From assembly GCF_001742165.1 (NCBI RefSeq), contig NZ_CP016442.1:1364001-1428000 (forward strand): DNA of 64,000 nucleotides. The letters run 5' to 3'. The notes under the pieces were generated by a model. The model had not been told where the DNA came from. It searched no databases and worked only from the letters and a program-made list of their open reading frames with translations. The position numbers were made by a program, and so were the translations under genes. The DNA is from Burkholderia stabilis (lineage in GTDB: Bacteria > Pseudomonadota > Gammaproteobacteria > Burkholderiales > Burkholderiaceae). Shown in pieces: positions 17,411 to 24,463 of this stretch (positions are counted from its first letter, which is position 1; every line of letters begins with the position of its first letter).

Positions 17411-17436
17411 CGATCGGTCGAACTGTCGACCGATCG
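17411..17436. promoter_or_regulatory. Perfect 11-bp-arm inverted repeat between divergent genes
   Basis: CGATCGGTCGA, four bases (ACTG), then TCGACCGATCG. It sits between the divergent ParD-like/map promoter and the candidate TTGACA of the XRE-cupin gene. The most likely reading is an operator for the adjacent XRE-cupin or ParD-like protein. Confidence 0.7.
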
Positions 17437-17448
17437 CCGCAAATGCCG

Positions 17449-17478
17449 TTGACATCGAATTCCGGTTTGTTGGAAAAT
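17449..17478 (+). promoter_or_regulatory. Candidate promoter of the XRE-cupin regulator
   Basis: A perfect TTGACA at 17449-17454 is followed after 18 bp by GAAAAT (17473-17478), a four-of-six -10 match. The start codon at 17488 is only about 10 bp further on, so the transcript would be nearly leaderless. Confidence 0.4.
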
Positions 17479-17487
17479 AAATCCATC

Positions 17488-18111
17488 ATGAAAGAATCAG
17501 TGACGCCCCTCACCGACGACACCGGCATCAACGAGCGCATCGCCCGACGCGTGCGCGACTTGCGCACCCTGCGAGGCTACACGCTCGATGCGCTGGCCGC
17601 TCGCTCCGGCGTCAGCCGTTCGATGATCTCGCTCATCGAGCGCGCATCGGCCAGCCCGACGGCCGTCGTGCTCGACAAGCTCGCGGCAGGTCTTGGCGTA
17701 TCGCTGGCCGGGTTGTTCGACGGCGATCGCGACGACGAGCCCGCGCAGCCGCTGGTACGGCGCGCGCAGCAGGCCGAATGGCGCGACCCGGCGTCCGGCT
17801 ATGTGCGGCGCAATCTCTCTCCGCCCGGCTGGCCGTCGCCGCTCCGGCTCGTCGAAGTCGATTTCCCGTCCGGCGCGCGCGTTGCATACGACAGCGGCGG
17901 ACGCGAAAGCGCACTGCATCAGCAGGTGTGGATCGTCAGCGGCCGTGTCGACGTCACACTCGGCGGCGAGCTTCACGAACTTCGTGAAGGCGACTGTCTG
18001 GCCATGCGGCTCGATCAACCGCTGATCTTCAGCAATCCGTCGTCGCAGCCCGCACGCTATGTCGTCGTGATCTGCGATGCGTCCGCCGCAGCCGGCGTGC
18101 GGAGCACGTGA
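17488..18111 (+). CDS. XRE-family regulator with C-terminal cupin domain
   Basis: The 207-residue protein has an XRE-type helix-turn-helix at about residues 17-71 (RVRDLRTLRGYTLDALA, VSRSMISLIERASASPTA) and a cupin domain at about 105-200 (QQVWIVSGRVDVTLGGELH, LREGDCLAM). Proteins of this type sense small molecules and repress neighbouring genes. A GNAT acetyltransferase gene follows 46 bp downstream on the same strand and is probably its target. The inverted repeat at 17411-17436 would suit autoregulation. The ligand is unknown. Confidence 0.92.
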   Translation: MKESVTPLTDDTGINERIARRVRDLRTLRGYTLDALAARSGVSRSMISLIERASASPTAVVLDKLAAGLGVSLAGLFDGDRDDEPAQPLVRRAQQAEWRDPASGYVRRNLSPPGWPSPLRLVEVDFPSGARVAYDSGGRESALHQQVWIVSGRVDVTLGGELHELREGDCLAMRLDQPLIFSNPSSQPARYVVVICDASAAAGVRST

Positions 18112-18157
18112 TGCGCACCCGGTGTGCGCGAATCGTTCAAAGACAACAGGAGTCCGT

Positions 18158-18706
18158 ATGAATTTCCCGAAACAGCGCGACGACGTGCGCCTGATCGATT
18201 GCAGCGAGGCCGATCATGCAGCGGCCATCCTCGAGATTCTGAACGACGCGATCGTGAACTCGACCGCGCTGTACGACTACCGGCCGCGGCCGCCTGAAGC
18301 AATGGTCACGTGGTTCGCGACGAAGCGCGCGGGCGGCTTTCCGGTCGTCGGCGCGGTGGACGCATCGGGCACGCTGCTCGGCTTCGCGAGCTGGGGCACG
18401 TTCCGCGCGTTCCCGGCATTCAAGTACACGGTGGAACACAGTGTCTACGTGCATCCCGACCATCGCGGCCGCGGGCTCGGCGAATTGCTGCTGCGCGAAC
18501 TGGTCCGGCGTGCGCGGGAAGCCGGCGTACACGTGCTGGTCGGCTGCATCGATGCGACCAACGGCGGAAGCGTCGCGCTGCATACGCGGCTCGGGTTCGT
18601 GCATTCGGGCACGATCACGGAGGCAGGATTCAAGTTCGGCCGCTGGCTCGATGCGGCGTTTTATCAGCTGACACTCGAGACACCGGCACATCCCGTGGAT
18701 GGTTGA
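18158..18706 (+). CDS. GNAT-family N-acetyltransferase (phosphinothricin acetyltransferase-like)
   Basis: The 182-residue protein resembles the Pat/Bar/YwnH branch: ILEILNDAIVNSTALYDYRPR near the start, FASWGTFRAFPAFKYTVEHS, the acetyl-CoA loop VHPDHRGRGLGELLL, and GCIDATNGGSVALHTRLGF. Family members acetylate phosphinothricin, methionine sulfoximine or related amino acids; the physiological substrate here is open. The ATG at 18158 follows a strong ribosome site (ACAGGAGTC). It is likely co-expressed with the XRE-cupin regulator upstream and ends at a clear terminator. Confidence 0.9.
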   Translation: MNFPKQRDDVRLIDCSEADHAAAILEILNDAIVNSTALYDYRPRPPEAMVTWFATKRAGGFPVVGAVDASGTLLGFASWGTFRAFPAFKYTVEHSVYVHPDHRGRGLGELLLRELVRRAREAGVHVLVGCIDATNGGSVALHTRLGFVHSGTITEAGFKFGRWLDAAFYQLTLETPAHPVDG

Positions 18707-18768
18707 TCGCAAACACTCGTTGCGCATGCAACATTGTGTGCGTGCGTCGCGCGTGCGATGCGGAAAAT

Positions 18769-18797
18769 GAAAAATCCCCGCCATGGCGGGGATTTTT
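18769..18797. terminator. Terminator after the acetyltransferase gene
   Basis: AAAATCCCCGCC faces GGCGGGGATTTTT around a central ATGG-type loop. It lies about 65 bp past the acetyltransferase stop and isolates cspA from upstream transcription. Confidence 0.88.
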
Positions 18798-19141
18798 CAT
18801 AGGGGCGCGAGCCTGCGCCACCTCACGATTGCATCAGCCAGCGCCATCGACGGATGCAGGGCCTCCCGCGCGCGCTGAAAGCGCTTCCACGCACCCTGGC
18901 GAGGTTCAATCTGATCGAGGATCGTTGAAGATCGAACGACGGCCACCTGCTCTGCCCCTCGGCCGAAAGCGCTTGACACCCTCCCTGGCGAAGCGTACTG
19001 TCGGTCGCTGAAGTATTCAAGAAGCGCGATTGCTGCTCATCATCGACCGCGGCCTGCGGTATTCGTTGTCCTCTCCCTCCTTGATTCTTTTCCCGCACCC
19101 ATTCAGGGCGCATACGCTCGTCCATTCTCAGGAGATCTAAC
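18798..19141 (+). other. cspA upstream region and long leader
   Basis: No gene is evident. It holds a strong promoter (18973-19001), a duplicated motif GAAAGCGCTT with following CCTGGCGA (18877-18900 and 18965-18991), and a leader of about 130 nt before cspA. Long leaders are characteristic of cold-shock mRNAs. Confidence 0.65.
18973..19001 (+). promoter_or_regulatory. Strong sigma-70 promoter of cspA
   Basis: TTGACA (18973-18978), 17-bp spacer, TACTGT (18996-19001). Transcription would begin near 19008, about 134 nt before the cspA start codon. Confidence 0.8.
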
Positions 19142-19345
19142 ATGGATACCGGTACCGTCAAGTGGTTCAACGATAGCAAGGGCTTCGGCTTCATTACGCC
19201 CGACGCCGGCGGCGACGATCTGTTCGCGCATTTCTCGGAAATCCGCGGCGATGGCTTCAAGACCCTCGCCGAAGGCCAGAAAGTCAGCTACGAGACGAAG
19301 AGCGGGCCCAAAGGCCTGCAAGCGTCGAACATCACGGCCCTGTAG
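19142..19345 (+). CDS. cspA: Cold-shock protein, CspA family
   Basis: The 67-residue single cold-shock domain has both RNA-binding motifs: RNP1 KGFGFIT (residues 16-22) and the RNP2-like DLFAHF. It starts [13 protein letters not shown] and has a strong CAGGAG ribosome site. Such proteins melt RNA secondary structure in the cytoplasm, in the cold or constitutively; which paralogue this is cannot be told. A strong promoter and 130-nt leader precede it. The stem GAAGCGGC/GCCGCTTC at 19373-19396 follows, without a U tract. Confidence 0.96.
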   Translation: MDTGTVKWFNDSKGFGFITPDAGGDDLFAHFSEIRGDGFKTLAEGQKVSYETKSGPKGLQASNITAL

Positions 19346-19596
19346 TCCCCAAAGGCCGTCAGCACCACTCAAGAAGCGGCATGTCACTGCCGCTTCCTGC
19401 GCACACGCGCCTCCTTCGCGGAGGCTGCACGTCTCGATGCATGCTCGACCGAGTGATCCGTTTCGCATCCGGACGTCGAACATACGCGTGTGCAGATGCC
19501 CCGATACCCTTCGCAGCGCGCGTATCCAGCCGCGCGTGCGTGATCGGGCGAGCCCTGCTCGCCGGGTCGCGCAAGCGGCGCAGCAGGAGAACCCGC

Positions 19597-19749
19597 ATGA
19601 CCCGAAGCCAACCTCGCGGTAACAAAGTGCCGCCGCGCGCCAAGTCTGCGATGGCGCTGCCCAAGCTCGGCACCGCATTGAACTGGGTGCCGCCCAAGGC
19701 TCCCGCTGCCGCGAAAGCGCGTCCGAAGAAGCGCCTGCTTGCTCCGTAA
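19597..19749 (+). CDS. Small basic hypothetical protein
   Basis: The 50-residue frame is lysine/arginine- and proline-rich (start [16 protein letters not shown], end [11 protein letters not shown]). A good ribosome site (AGGAGA, 7 bp before the ATG) supports translation. I do not recognise a family. It lies between cspA and an infA gene on the same strand. Its strong positive charge would suit RNA or ribosome binding, but that is conjecture from composition alone. Confidence 0.5.
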   Translation: MTRSQPRGNKVPPRAKSAMALPKLGTALNWVPPKAPAAAKARPKKRLLAP

Positions 19750-19900
19750 AACGAATCGAGCCATCCGCTGCGTTACATGGCAGCGGCCACTGCTGTCGTG
19801 CAACGTGACTTCGACATGTCGCATCGAAGCGAGTCGCGGTCGGCCGCAACAACGGCCTTGCCTTCGAATGCAGGCAATCGCCCTGACTGGAGAAATCGGC

Positions 19901-20167
19901 TTGGCAAAAGAAGAACTACTGGAACTGGACGGTGTCGTCGAAGAAGTCCTTCCGGACAGCAGGTATCGCGTGACACTGGAAAACGGCGCGATGGTCTCCG
20001 CATACGCATCGGGGCGCATGCGCCGCCACCGGATCAGGATCCTCGCAGGTGATCGGGTACGGCTGGAGTTGTCGGTCTACGATCTGACCAAGGGCCGCAT
20101 CAATTTCCGCCACAAGGACGAACGGGCACCGGCCCCCTCACCAAGAAAGCAATTCGTGCGACGCTAG
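19901..20167 (+). CDS. infA: Translation initiation factor IF-1 (second-type paralogue)
   Basis: The 88-residue OB-fold protein carries the IF-1 core ([49 protein letters not shown]), with a longer basic tail (to KQFVRR) than the standard 72-residue IF-1. It binds the ribosomal A site during initiation. I choose the TTG at 19901 because GGAGAAA sits just upstream; this gives the family start [12 protein letters not shown]. An ATG at 19868 would add eleven unrelated residues. Burkholderia carry extra infA genes apart from the ribosomal operon, which fits this position next to cspA. Confidence 0.9.
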   Translation: MAKEELLELDGVVEEVLPDSRYRVTLENGAMVSAYASGRMRRHRIRILAGDRVRLELSVYDLTKGRINFRHKDERAPAPSPRKQFVRR

Positions 20168-20466
20168 GTGGATCGCGGTCGCCTCGACGGCCAGGGCGAC
20201 AGTCCCAGCGTGCCTGTCGCGCCTTGATGCGTTGCCGCGCGCAATCCGGAATAAGTTGGGCGGCCGACAAACGATGCGCGTATGATGGGTTATCCGAGCG
20301 GTCACCTGTCATCTGCCCGCTCCCCTCCATCTGCCCTCTTGCTGCATCGCCCCTCCCCTGCGCTGCAACGTTGTCCCCTTCACCCACCGGCACGCCCAGC
20401 AACGGCGATACCGGCCGGATGTGTTCGCCCATGCAATTCGCCGTGGCCGAACGCCAGGAGTTTGCC
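20168..20466 (+). other. Spacer upstream of the 94-aa small gene
   Basis: About 300 bp with no convincing gene. It contains GATGCGCGTATGATG (20273-20287), repeated exactly at 22349-22363 upstream of a broken paralogue of the next gene, so it is probably its promoter region (TATGAT as -10). Confidence 0.5.
20273..20287 (+). repeat. 15-bp direct repeat, copy 1 (shared promoter-like element)
   Basis: GATGCGCGTATGATG is identical to 22349-22363. It lies 180 bp upstream of the intact 94-aa gene, and the second copy lies at a similar distance from the degenerate one. Confidence 0.6.
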
Positions 20467-20751
20467 ATGAGCATGCACGTCTATCGTGGATTCGAGATTT
20501 ATCCACTGATTTATCCACACACGCCGGCACCGAACGGCTGCCCGCACAACTACGACGCCGGTTTCGACGCAGCGGTCAAGATCTGCCTTCGCGGCACGAC
20601 CGACACGCTGACGCAAAGCCAGACTTTCAGATTGCGCGGCAACTCCCCATTTGGCAGCGCCGGTGACGCACGTCGCGCTTCGCTGCGTTATGCCGAGGAC
20701 ATCATCGACGACAATCGCGGCAAACAGGGCTTCTTTTCCAACGCGCTCTGA
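20467..20751 (+). CDS. Hypothetical 94-aa protein (intact copy of a duplicated small gene)
   Basis: I do not recognise this protein. It starts MSMHVYRGFEIYPLIYPH, has AVKICLRGTTDT in the middle and ends RYAEDIIDDNRGKQGFFSNAL. It is soluble, without signal peptide or membrane segment. A good ribosome site (CCAGGAG) precedes the ATG at 20467. A degenerate relative lies 2 kb away at 22532-22685, with the same upstream repeat. It is followed 47 bp later by a 69-aa gene with its own ribosome site, then rpsU. Confidence 0.7.
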   Translation: MSMHVYRGFEIYPLIYPHTPAPNGCPHNYDAGFDAAVKICLRGTTDTLTQSQTFRLRGNSPFGSAGDARRASLRYAEDIIDDNRGKQGFFSNAL

Positions 20752-20798
20752 CGCGACTCGTCAAGGCAACGCAATCTGTCGGTATTTTGGAGGACAAA

Positions 20799-21008
20799 AT
20801 GATCATCGACGAACTACTCGGCTTGATCAGACGCCGTGAGGTCACCCGGACCGACGCCGTCCTGCCCGCCGGAATGACCGACTCGGCACTGTGCCATCAG
20901 CAAGAGCTGCAGATGTTCGTGGCGGTACGCGCGCTATCGATCGGGGCCGGATATTCGGAATTCGAGTCCGACGAGATAGCGAGCGCCGTCATGACACGAC
21001 TCGGCTAA
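20799..21008 (+). CDS. Hypothetical 69-aa protein
   Basis: Unrecognised small soluble protein, start MIIDELLGLIRRREVTRTDA, end IASAVMTRLG, predicted mostly helical. The ribosome site TTGGAGGAC, seven bases before the ATG, is one of the strongest in the region. It lies between the 94-aa gene and rpsU, 33 bp before the latter, so it is probably co-transcribed with the S21 gene. Confidence 0.7.
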   Translation: MIIDELLGLIRRREVTRTDAVLPAGMTDSALCHQQELQMFVAVRALSIGAGYSEFESDEIASAVMTRLG

Positions 21009-21041
21009 TTTTCCGTTCAAACGCTCCCAAACAGGATCTAC

Positions 21042-21254
21042 ATGACAACCGTCACACTCAAGGTCAACGAACCGATCGATGTCGCGCTGCGACGATTCCG
21101 GCGCAGCATCGAGAAAACCGGGCTGATTCGAGAGTTGCGCGCCCGCACCGGCTACGAAAAACCTACGACGGAACGCAAACGGAAAAAGGCCAGCGCCGTC
21201 GCCCGGCAACGTCTCCGCGCAAAACGCATGTTGCCGCCCCGCAAAATGTACTAG
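21042..21254 (+). CDS. rpsU: 30S ribosomal protein S21 (paralogue)
   Basis: The 70-residue protein shows the S21 pattern: [37 protein letters not shown], then a long basic helix ending [11 protein letters not shown]21 sits on the 30S platform near the anti-Shine-Dalgarno sequence and affects initiation. Several S21 paralogues are typical of Burkholderia. This one lies beside cspA and a variant infA rather than in the rpsU-dnaG-rpoD arrangement. An AGGA site precedes the ATG. Confidence 0.95.
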   Translation: MTTVTLKVNEPIDVALRRFRRSIEKTGLIRELRARTGYEKPTTERKRKKASAVARQRLRAKRMLPPRKMY

Positions 21255-21264
21255 GGAGCACATC

Positions 21265-21471
21265 GTGTACAACATGCCGGACGAAGCACCTCCGTTTTTC
21301 CCGCTGACGAAATGTGAAGTCGATTTCGATCAGCAGAAAAACATGGTGACGTTGCTGCCGAGCTTCTATGCGTTCGGATGCGAGTACACCAGCCGCGGTT
21401 TCCTCATCGAACGAGACGATGCGTTCAAACTGATTGCCGCGATAGAGAAAGCGCTCAGCATCCAGGGTTGA
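21265..21471 (+). CDS. Hypothetical 68-aa protein
   Basis: Unrecognised. The GTG at 21265 is favoured over the ATG at 21274 because GGGAG lies six bases upstream of it. The sequence includes PPFFPLTKCEVDFDQQKNM and ends FKLIAAIEKALSIQG. It starts only 10 bp after the rpsU stop, so it is very likely the next gene in the same transcript. Confidence 0.65.
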   Translation: MYNMPDEAPPFFPLTKCEVDFDQQKNMVTLLPSFYAFGCEYTSRGFLIERDDAFKLIAAIEKALSIQG

Positions 21472-21517
21472 GCCGACGCCAACACACTCGTGAGCCTCGA
21501 CAACCAGAAGATGGACT

Positions 21518-21859
21518 ATGCGCGTCCCGACCAAGTACGTAGATTTGCTCTATTTTCTCGTTGTCCTGCAACTCGTCACCCAAAGGCAGACTCATGAGTG
21601 GCTGTCGCCCCTTCAGCTCGTCGAATCGCTGCAAGGGTGGCTCATCGTCCATCGCGCGAAATGCGAGTGGCGCGATCGTGTCTGGATAGGCCACGCGTCG
21701 CTTCAGATAGCAAAATCAGTCCGTCCGGTCGATAACGCTTCGTTTCCGGAACCGCTCCGGAGTGCGGCGAAAGAAGCGACGCCGCCTCCACGCGACACGC
21801 TCGCGAATCGATTGAGTCTGCGGATGAAGTGCATCCGCTACCTTCGGGAACATGTCTGA
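21518..21859 (+). CDS. Hypothetical 113-aa protein (doubtful)
   Basis: The frame starts MRVPTKYVDLLYFLVVLQLV and ends MKCIRYLREHV. It follows the 68-aa gene by 46 bp with a fair ribosome site (AAGATGGA). No family is recognised. Composition is less regular than its neighbours and overlapping frames exist on the other strand, so it may be spurious or decayed. Confidence 0.35.
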   Translation: MRVPTKYVDLLYFLVVLQLVTQRQTHEWLSPLQLVESLQGWLIVHRAKCEWRDRVWIGHASLQIAKSVRPVDNASFPEPLRSAAKEATPPPRDTLANRLSLRMKCIRYLREHV

Positions 21860-22531
21860 CCGTGGCCGCACTGGCACGAGCGGCATGCATCCGGGCAACA
21901 GGCGTAATCCATGTCATCACCTGAAGGTCGATGCCTTGTCTGAGAGGCTTCGGTCAGTGAGCTACGCCAAAATCCCGGATTGAATCGCGCATCGGAACGT
22001 TGTGCACGTTTGCGGGCCGGCTTCAATCCGCGACGCTCGAGCGAGCGGCACGCCGCAATGACGACAGCCCTCCTCTCGCTGGCGTCGGAAGGCAATCCGG
22101 AAGGCAATCGGACCAGGCCGCCTGACGGGATCGAATCTGACGACAGTCGCGATCCCCTTCGATTCCGCGCAAACACGCCAAGCGCCGGAATCGAACCCGC
22201 ACCCGTTGAGCAGATCCCATTCGCACTGTTTGCACGGGTAGCCGCAAAGCGACCTACCAGACGTCTCATGCGGGCCTTCTGACGTAGCCATCCGGATCGC
22301 GAAACGACGCGTCGCGACGGCAAGAAATAACATCGGCACGCAAGGGTGGATGCGCGTATGATGAATTCGTCCGAGCGCATGTTAGCGGTTCGACTGTTCG
22401 CCCCGCCCTCCGTCCCCTCTCTCGCACGCGCCGCCGCCCCTTTTCACCTGCCCCACCACGCCATGCATCGGCGATACGGGAAGGATGCACTCACCCTTGC
22501 GATTCGTCGCCGCGAGTGCGAGGAGTTCATC
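21860..22531. other. Low-content spacer with decayed sequence
   Basis: Some 670 bp without a credible gene. It holds a 2 x 12-bp tandem repeat (22087-22110, GGAAGGCAATCC/G), a stretch at 22180-22230 resembling a tRNA T-arm on the minus strand (GGGTTCGATTCC) without a complete cloverleaf, and the repeated promoter-like element at 22349-22363. It looks like debris of past recombination, but no mobile-element genes remain. Confidence 0.5.
22349..22363 (+). repeat. 15-bp direct repeat, copy 2
   Basis: GATGCGCGTATGATG, identical to 20273-20287. It lies 169 bp upstream of the degenerate small gene. Confidence 0.6.
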
Positions 22532-22685
22532 ATGAGCATTCGTCTCCGCCGCGGATTCGTCATGTATCCGCCAGCCTGCCTCGCATGCCAGCGACGAAGC
22601 ACGCCCGCACGACGACGACACCTGCCCCGACATCGTTGCCAGGGTTTGCCTGCAGGGGACTGACAAAACCGCTGCTCGAGATTGA
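22532..22685 (+). pseudogene. Frameshifted, truncated relative of the 94-aa gene
   Basis: It starts MSIRLRRGFVMYPP, parallel to MSMHVYRGFEIYPL of the intact gene, with a ribosome site (GAGGAG). After about fifteen codons the similarity moves to another frame, which reads DIVARVCLQGTDKTAARD and parallels DAAVKICLRGTTDTLTQ before a stop. The C-terminal third of the intact protein has no counterpart. The upstream 15-bp repeat is kept. This is a decayed duplicate. Confidence 0.6.
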
Positions 22686-22772
22686 CCAATCCGCTGAATT
22701 TTTGACCTGGATCAATTGTTCTATCAGCATAGCGAACCAAAAAATTCGAACCGTAACCGGAAGGCGGCGCGC

Positions 22773-23009
22773 ATGAGCTGGTACTGCGATGTAGAGCGCG
22801 AATTGACCCATATCAGTGGCGCAATTGGGCTGCTCGAGCAAACACAAAACGCTTTCATCAATCAATCGCCGGTGAACGATCCGGCATATTGGCGAGCCAA
22901 GCTCGACAAACTCCGCACCCGATTCACGCGAGACAAGGTGCTCGAGCGCAAGATGAGCGAGCTGTTCGCCCGCCTTGATCGAATCCAGGATCAGAACGGC
23001 CGCAGATAG
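22773..23009 (+). CDS. Hypothetical 78-aa protein
   Basis: Unrecognised. Start MSWYCDVERELTHISGAIGL; the central WRAKLDKLRTRFTRDKVLER and end MSELFARLDRIQDQNGRR suggest a charged helical hairpin or short coiled coil. GGAAGG lies upstream of the ATG. It is preceded by an AT-rich patch (22690-22760) that may hold its promoter. Confidence 0.6.
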   Translation: MSWYCDVERELTHISGAIGLLEQTQNAFINQSPVNDPAYWRAKLDKLRTRFTRDKVLERKMSELFARLDRIQDQNGRR

Positions 23010-23107
23010 AAAGCCGCCCGGATCAGGGTATGCGTCAACACCTGGCGCTTTCTCGCGCTGCTACCGTGACAGCCCCGATCGCGGCAACCGAAGGTAGGGA
23101 GAACAAA

Positions 23108-23323
23108 ATGCGCTTCAATTCAACGCGGTTCCGAATCGATCCAACACCACGCAGGGCCGATGGAGAGTACATCGCGCATGTGAGAATCACCACGACCCTT
23201 CTGGACGGAGGCGAACGGGAAATACACTCCAGCGGCGATCTGGCCGGTTTCGACGCGCGTGACGATGCAGTTGCGTACGCAACAAAGTGGGCAGAAGGAT
23301 GGCTGACCGCCCAGTTTGGTTGA
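23108..23323 (+). CDS. Hypothetical 71-aa protein
   Basis: Unrecognised with certainty. Start MRFNSTRFRIDPTPRRADG; a beta-rich first half is followed by ARDDAVAYATKWAEGWLTAQFG, which predicts a C-terminal helix. It resembles short Burkholderia proteins of one conserved type that I recall as lacking a function. A strong ribosome site (GGGAG, six bases before the ATG) supports translation from 23108. Confidence 0.65.
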   Translation: MRFNSTRFRIDPTPRRADGEYIAHVRITTTLLDGGEREIHSSGDLAGFDARDDAVAYATKWAEGWLTAQFG

Positions 23324-23460
23324 AGACGAACACGATCAACGCACGCACGGAAAGCACTCGACCAGCCGTCCTTTTCGCCCACATTGGAAACGCTGCTCAG
23401 CGGGCTGCGTCGACACGGGCAAGATCTGCCAACGCCAGCCCAGAAAATGCAGCGCCGCCC

Positions 23461-23745
23461 ATGAAAATCGAACAAGACGCCATACCCCACTATCTTGTCC
23501 TGCGCGGCAACTGGCCGCCCTATGTGCTGAATGCAGAGCGTACGGTTATCCGGCGCGAAGCAAGCCTTTTGTTGCGTGCTTTTGCACGGGCTCGCGGGAA
23601 GCTGTCGAATATCGATGGCACCGAATGGAACCTCTTTTCCGACGCCGAAGGACTATCAGTGATCGAGCGCCGGGAAGCACGGTTCTATGCACTGGTGGAA
23701 GGGACCGAGACCGAGCATCAGCTGCGGTTGCTGACGATCCTCTGA
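23461..23745 (+). CDS. Hypothetical 94-aa protein
   Basis: Unrecognised soluble protein: start MKIEQDAIPHYLVLRGNWPP, end EGTETEHQLRLLTIL, mixed alpha/beta by eye. The ATG at 23461 has no clear ribosome site, and the frame is open 170 bp upstream, so the start is uncertain. It is the last gene of the small-protein stretch before the terminator and tRNA array. Confidence 0.5.
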   Translation: MKIEQDAIPHYLVLRGNWPPYVLNAERTVIRREASLLLRAFARARGKLSNIDGTEWNLFSDAEGLSVIERREARFYALVEGTETEHQLRLLTIL

Positions 23746-23864
23746 AGCTGGAATTCAGGGCGGGCCTCACCCTCGTTCATCGACGCGCCCCGATTCGAGC
23801 AAGCGTCATTCGGGTGTGGCAAGTGACCGCTTTCTTGCATGGATGAAAGCGCCGCAGAAAAAAG

Positions 23865-23891
23865 AAAAGCCCTGACGAATCAGGGCTTTTT
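23865..23891. terminator. Bidirectional terminator ending the tRNA array transcript
   Basis: AAAAGCCCTGA, four-base loop, TCAGGGCTTTT. On the minus strand, 12 bp past tRNA-Cys, it continues into TCTTTTTT. On the plus strand it follows the 94-aa gene. Confidence 0.9.
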
Positions 23892-23902
23892 CTCTTCTTA
23901 CT

Positions 23903-23976
23903 TGGAGGCGCGAGCCGGAGTCGAACCGGCCTAAACGGCTTTGCAGGCCGCTGCATAACCGCTTTGCTATCGCGCC
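23903..23976 (-). tRNA. tRNA-Cys (GCA)
   Basis: The minus strand reads GGCGCGATAGCAAAGCGG at the 5' end and CGGTTCGACTCCGG for the T arm, with acceptor GGCGCG/CGCGCC and CCA encoded. The anticodon loop CCTGCAAA gives GCA. Length is 74 nt including CCA. It is the last member of the tRNA transcript. Confidence 0.97.
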
Positions 23977-24077
23977 AAAAGCGGACTGTCGGGATGCCGT
24001 GAAGGCAAGCGACAGATCTTTATTCGAGGACCGTAAGTCCATCAAATAAAAAGGGAAGCGTGGCTTCCCCAATTACA

Positions 24078-24153
24078 TGGAGCGGGAGACGAGTCTCGAA
24101 CTCGCGACCTCAACCTTGGCAAGGTTGCGCTCTACCAACTGAGCTACTCCCGC
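24078..24153 (-). tRNA. tRNA-Gly (GCC), copy 3 in transcript order
   Basis: The minus strand begins GCGGGAGTAGCTCAGTTGG and has anticodon loop TTGCCAA and T arm GCGAGTTCGAGACTCGT, with CCA encoded; 76 nt. The sequence is identical to the two copies upstream. Confidence 0.98.
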
Positions 24154-24203
24154 ATTGTCCTGCATGTGCAGCGTCTTGCCGTACAACACGCTGCCAGAAA
24201 ATC

Positions 24204-24279
24204 TGGAGCGGGAGACGAGTCTCGAACTCGCGACCTCAACCTTGGCAAGGTTGCGCTCTACCAACTGAGCTACTCCCGC
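24204..24279 (-). tRNA. tRNA-Gly (GCC), copy 2 in transcript order
   Basis: Identical 76-nt tRNA-Gly with anticodon GCC and encoded CCA. It is separated from its neighbours by near-identical 50-52-bp spacers, showing tandem duplication of a tRNA-plus-spacer unit. Confidence 0.98.
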
Positions 24280-24331
24280 ATTTGTCCTGCCTGTGCAGCG
24301 CTTTGCCGTACAACACGCTGCCAGAAAAATC

Positions 24332-24407
24332 TGGAGCGGGAGACGAGTCTCGAACTCGCGACCTCAACCTTGGCAAGGTTGCGCTCTACCAACTGAGCTA
24401 CTCCCGC
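24332..24407 (-). tRNA. tRNA-Gly (GCC), copy 1 in transcript order
   Basis: Identical 76-nt tRNA-Gly (GCC), nearest to the promoter at 24464-24492, about 50 nt downstream of the expected transcription start. Confidence 0.98.
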
Positions 24408-24463
24408 ATGTTGCGCTACTGCTTCCCCGTCGCACTTACTTCGCCGTGCAGCGGAGAAGCGAG

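Larger units (their letters stand above)
24154..24407 (-). repeat. Tandem duplication of tRNA-Gly plus spacer
   Basis: Units 24154-24279 and 24280-24407 each hold a spacer (containing CAGCG, TTGCCGTACAACACGCTGCC) and an identical tRNA-Gly. The spacers differ only by a few substitutions and one- or two-base indels. Confidence 0.9.

Noticed and set aside
22180..22240. Possible tRNA gene on the minus strand
   Set aside because: Only a T-arm-like GGGTTCGATTCC is present. No acceptor pairing or anticodon arm could be drawn, so it is listed as a remnant at most.
19142..23800. Prophage or integrative island between cspA and the tRNA array
   Set aside because: Small unknown genes and a nearby tRNA are suggestive, but there is no integrase, attachment-site repeat of a tRNA end, or phage structural gene.
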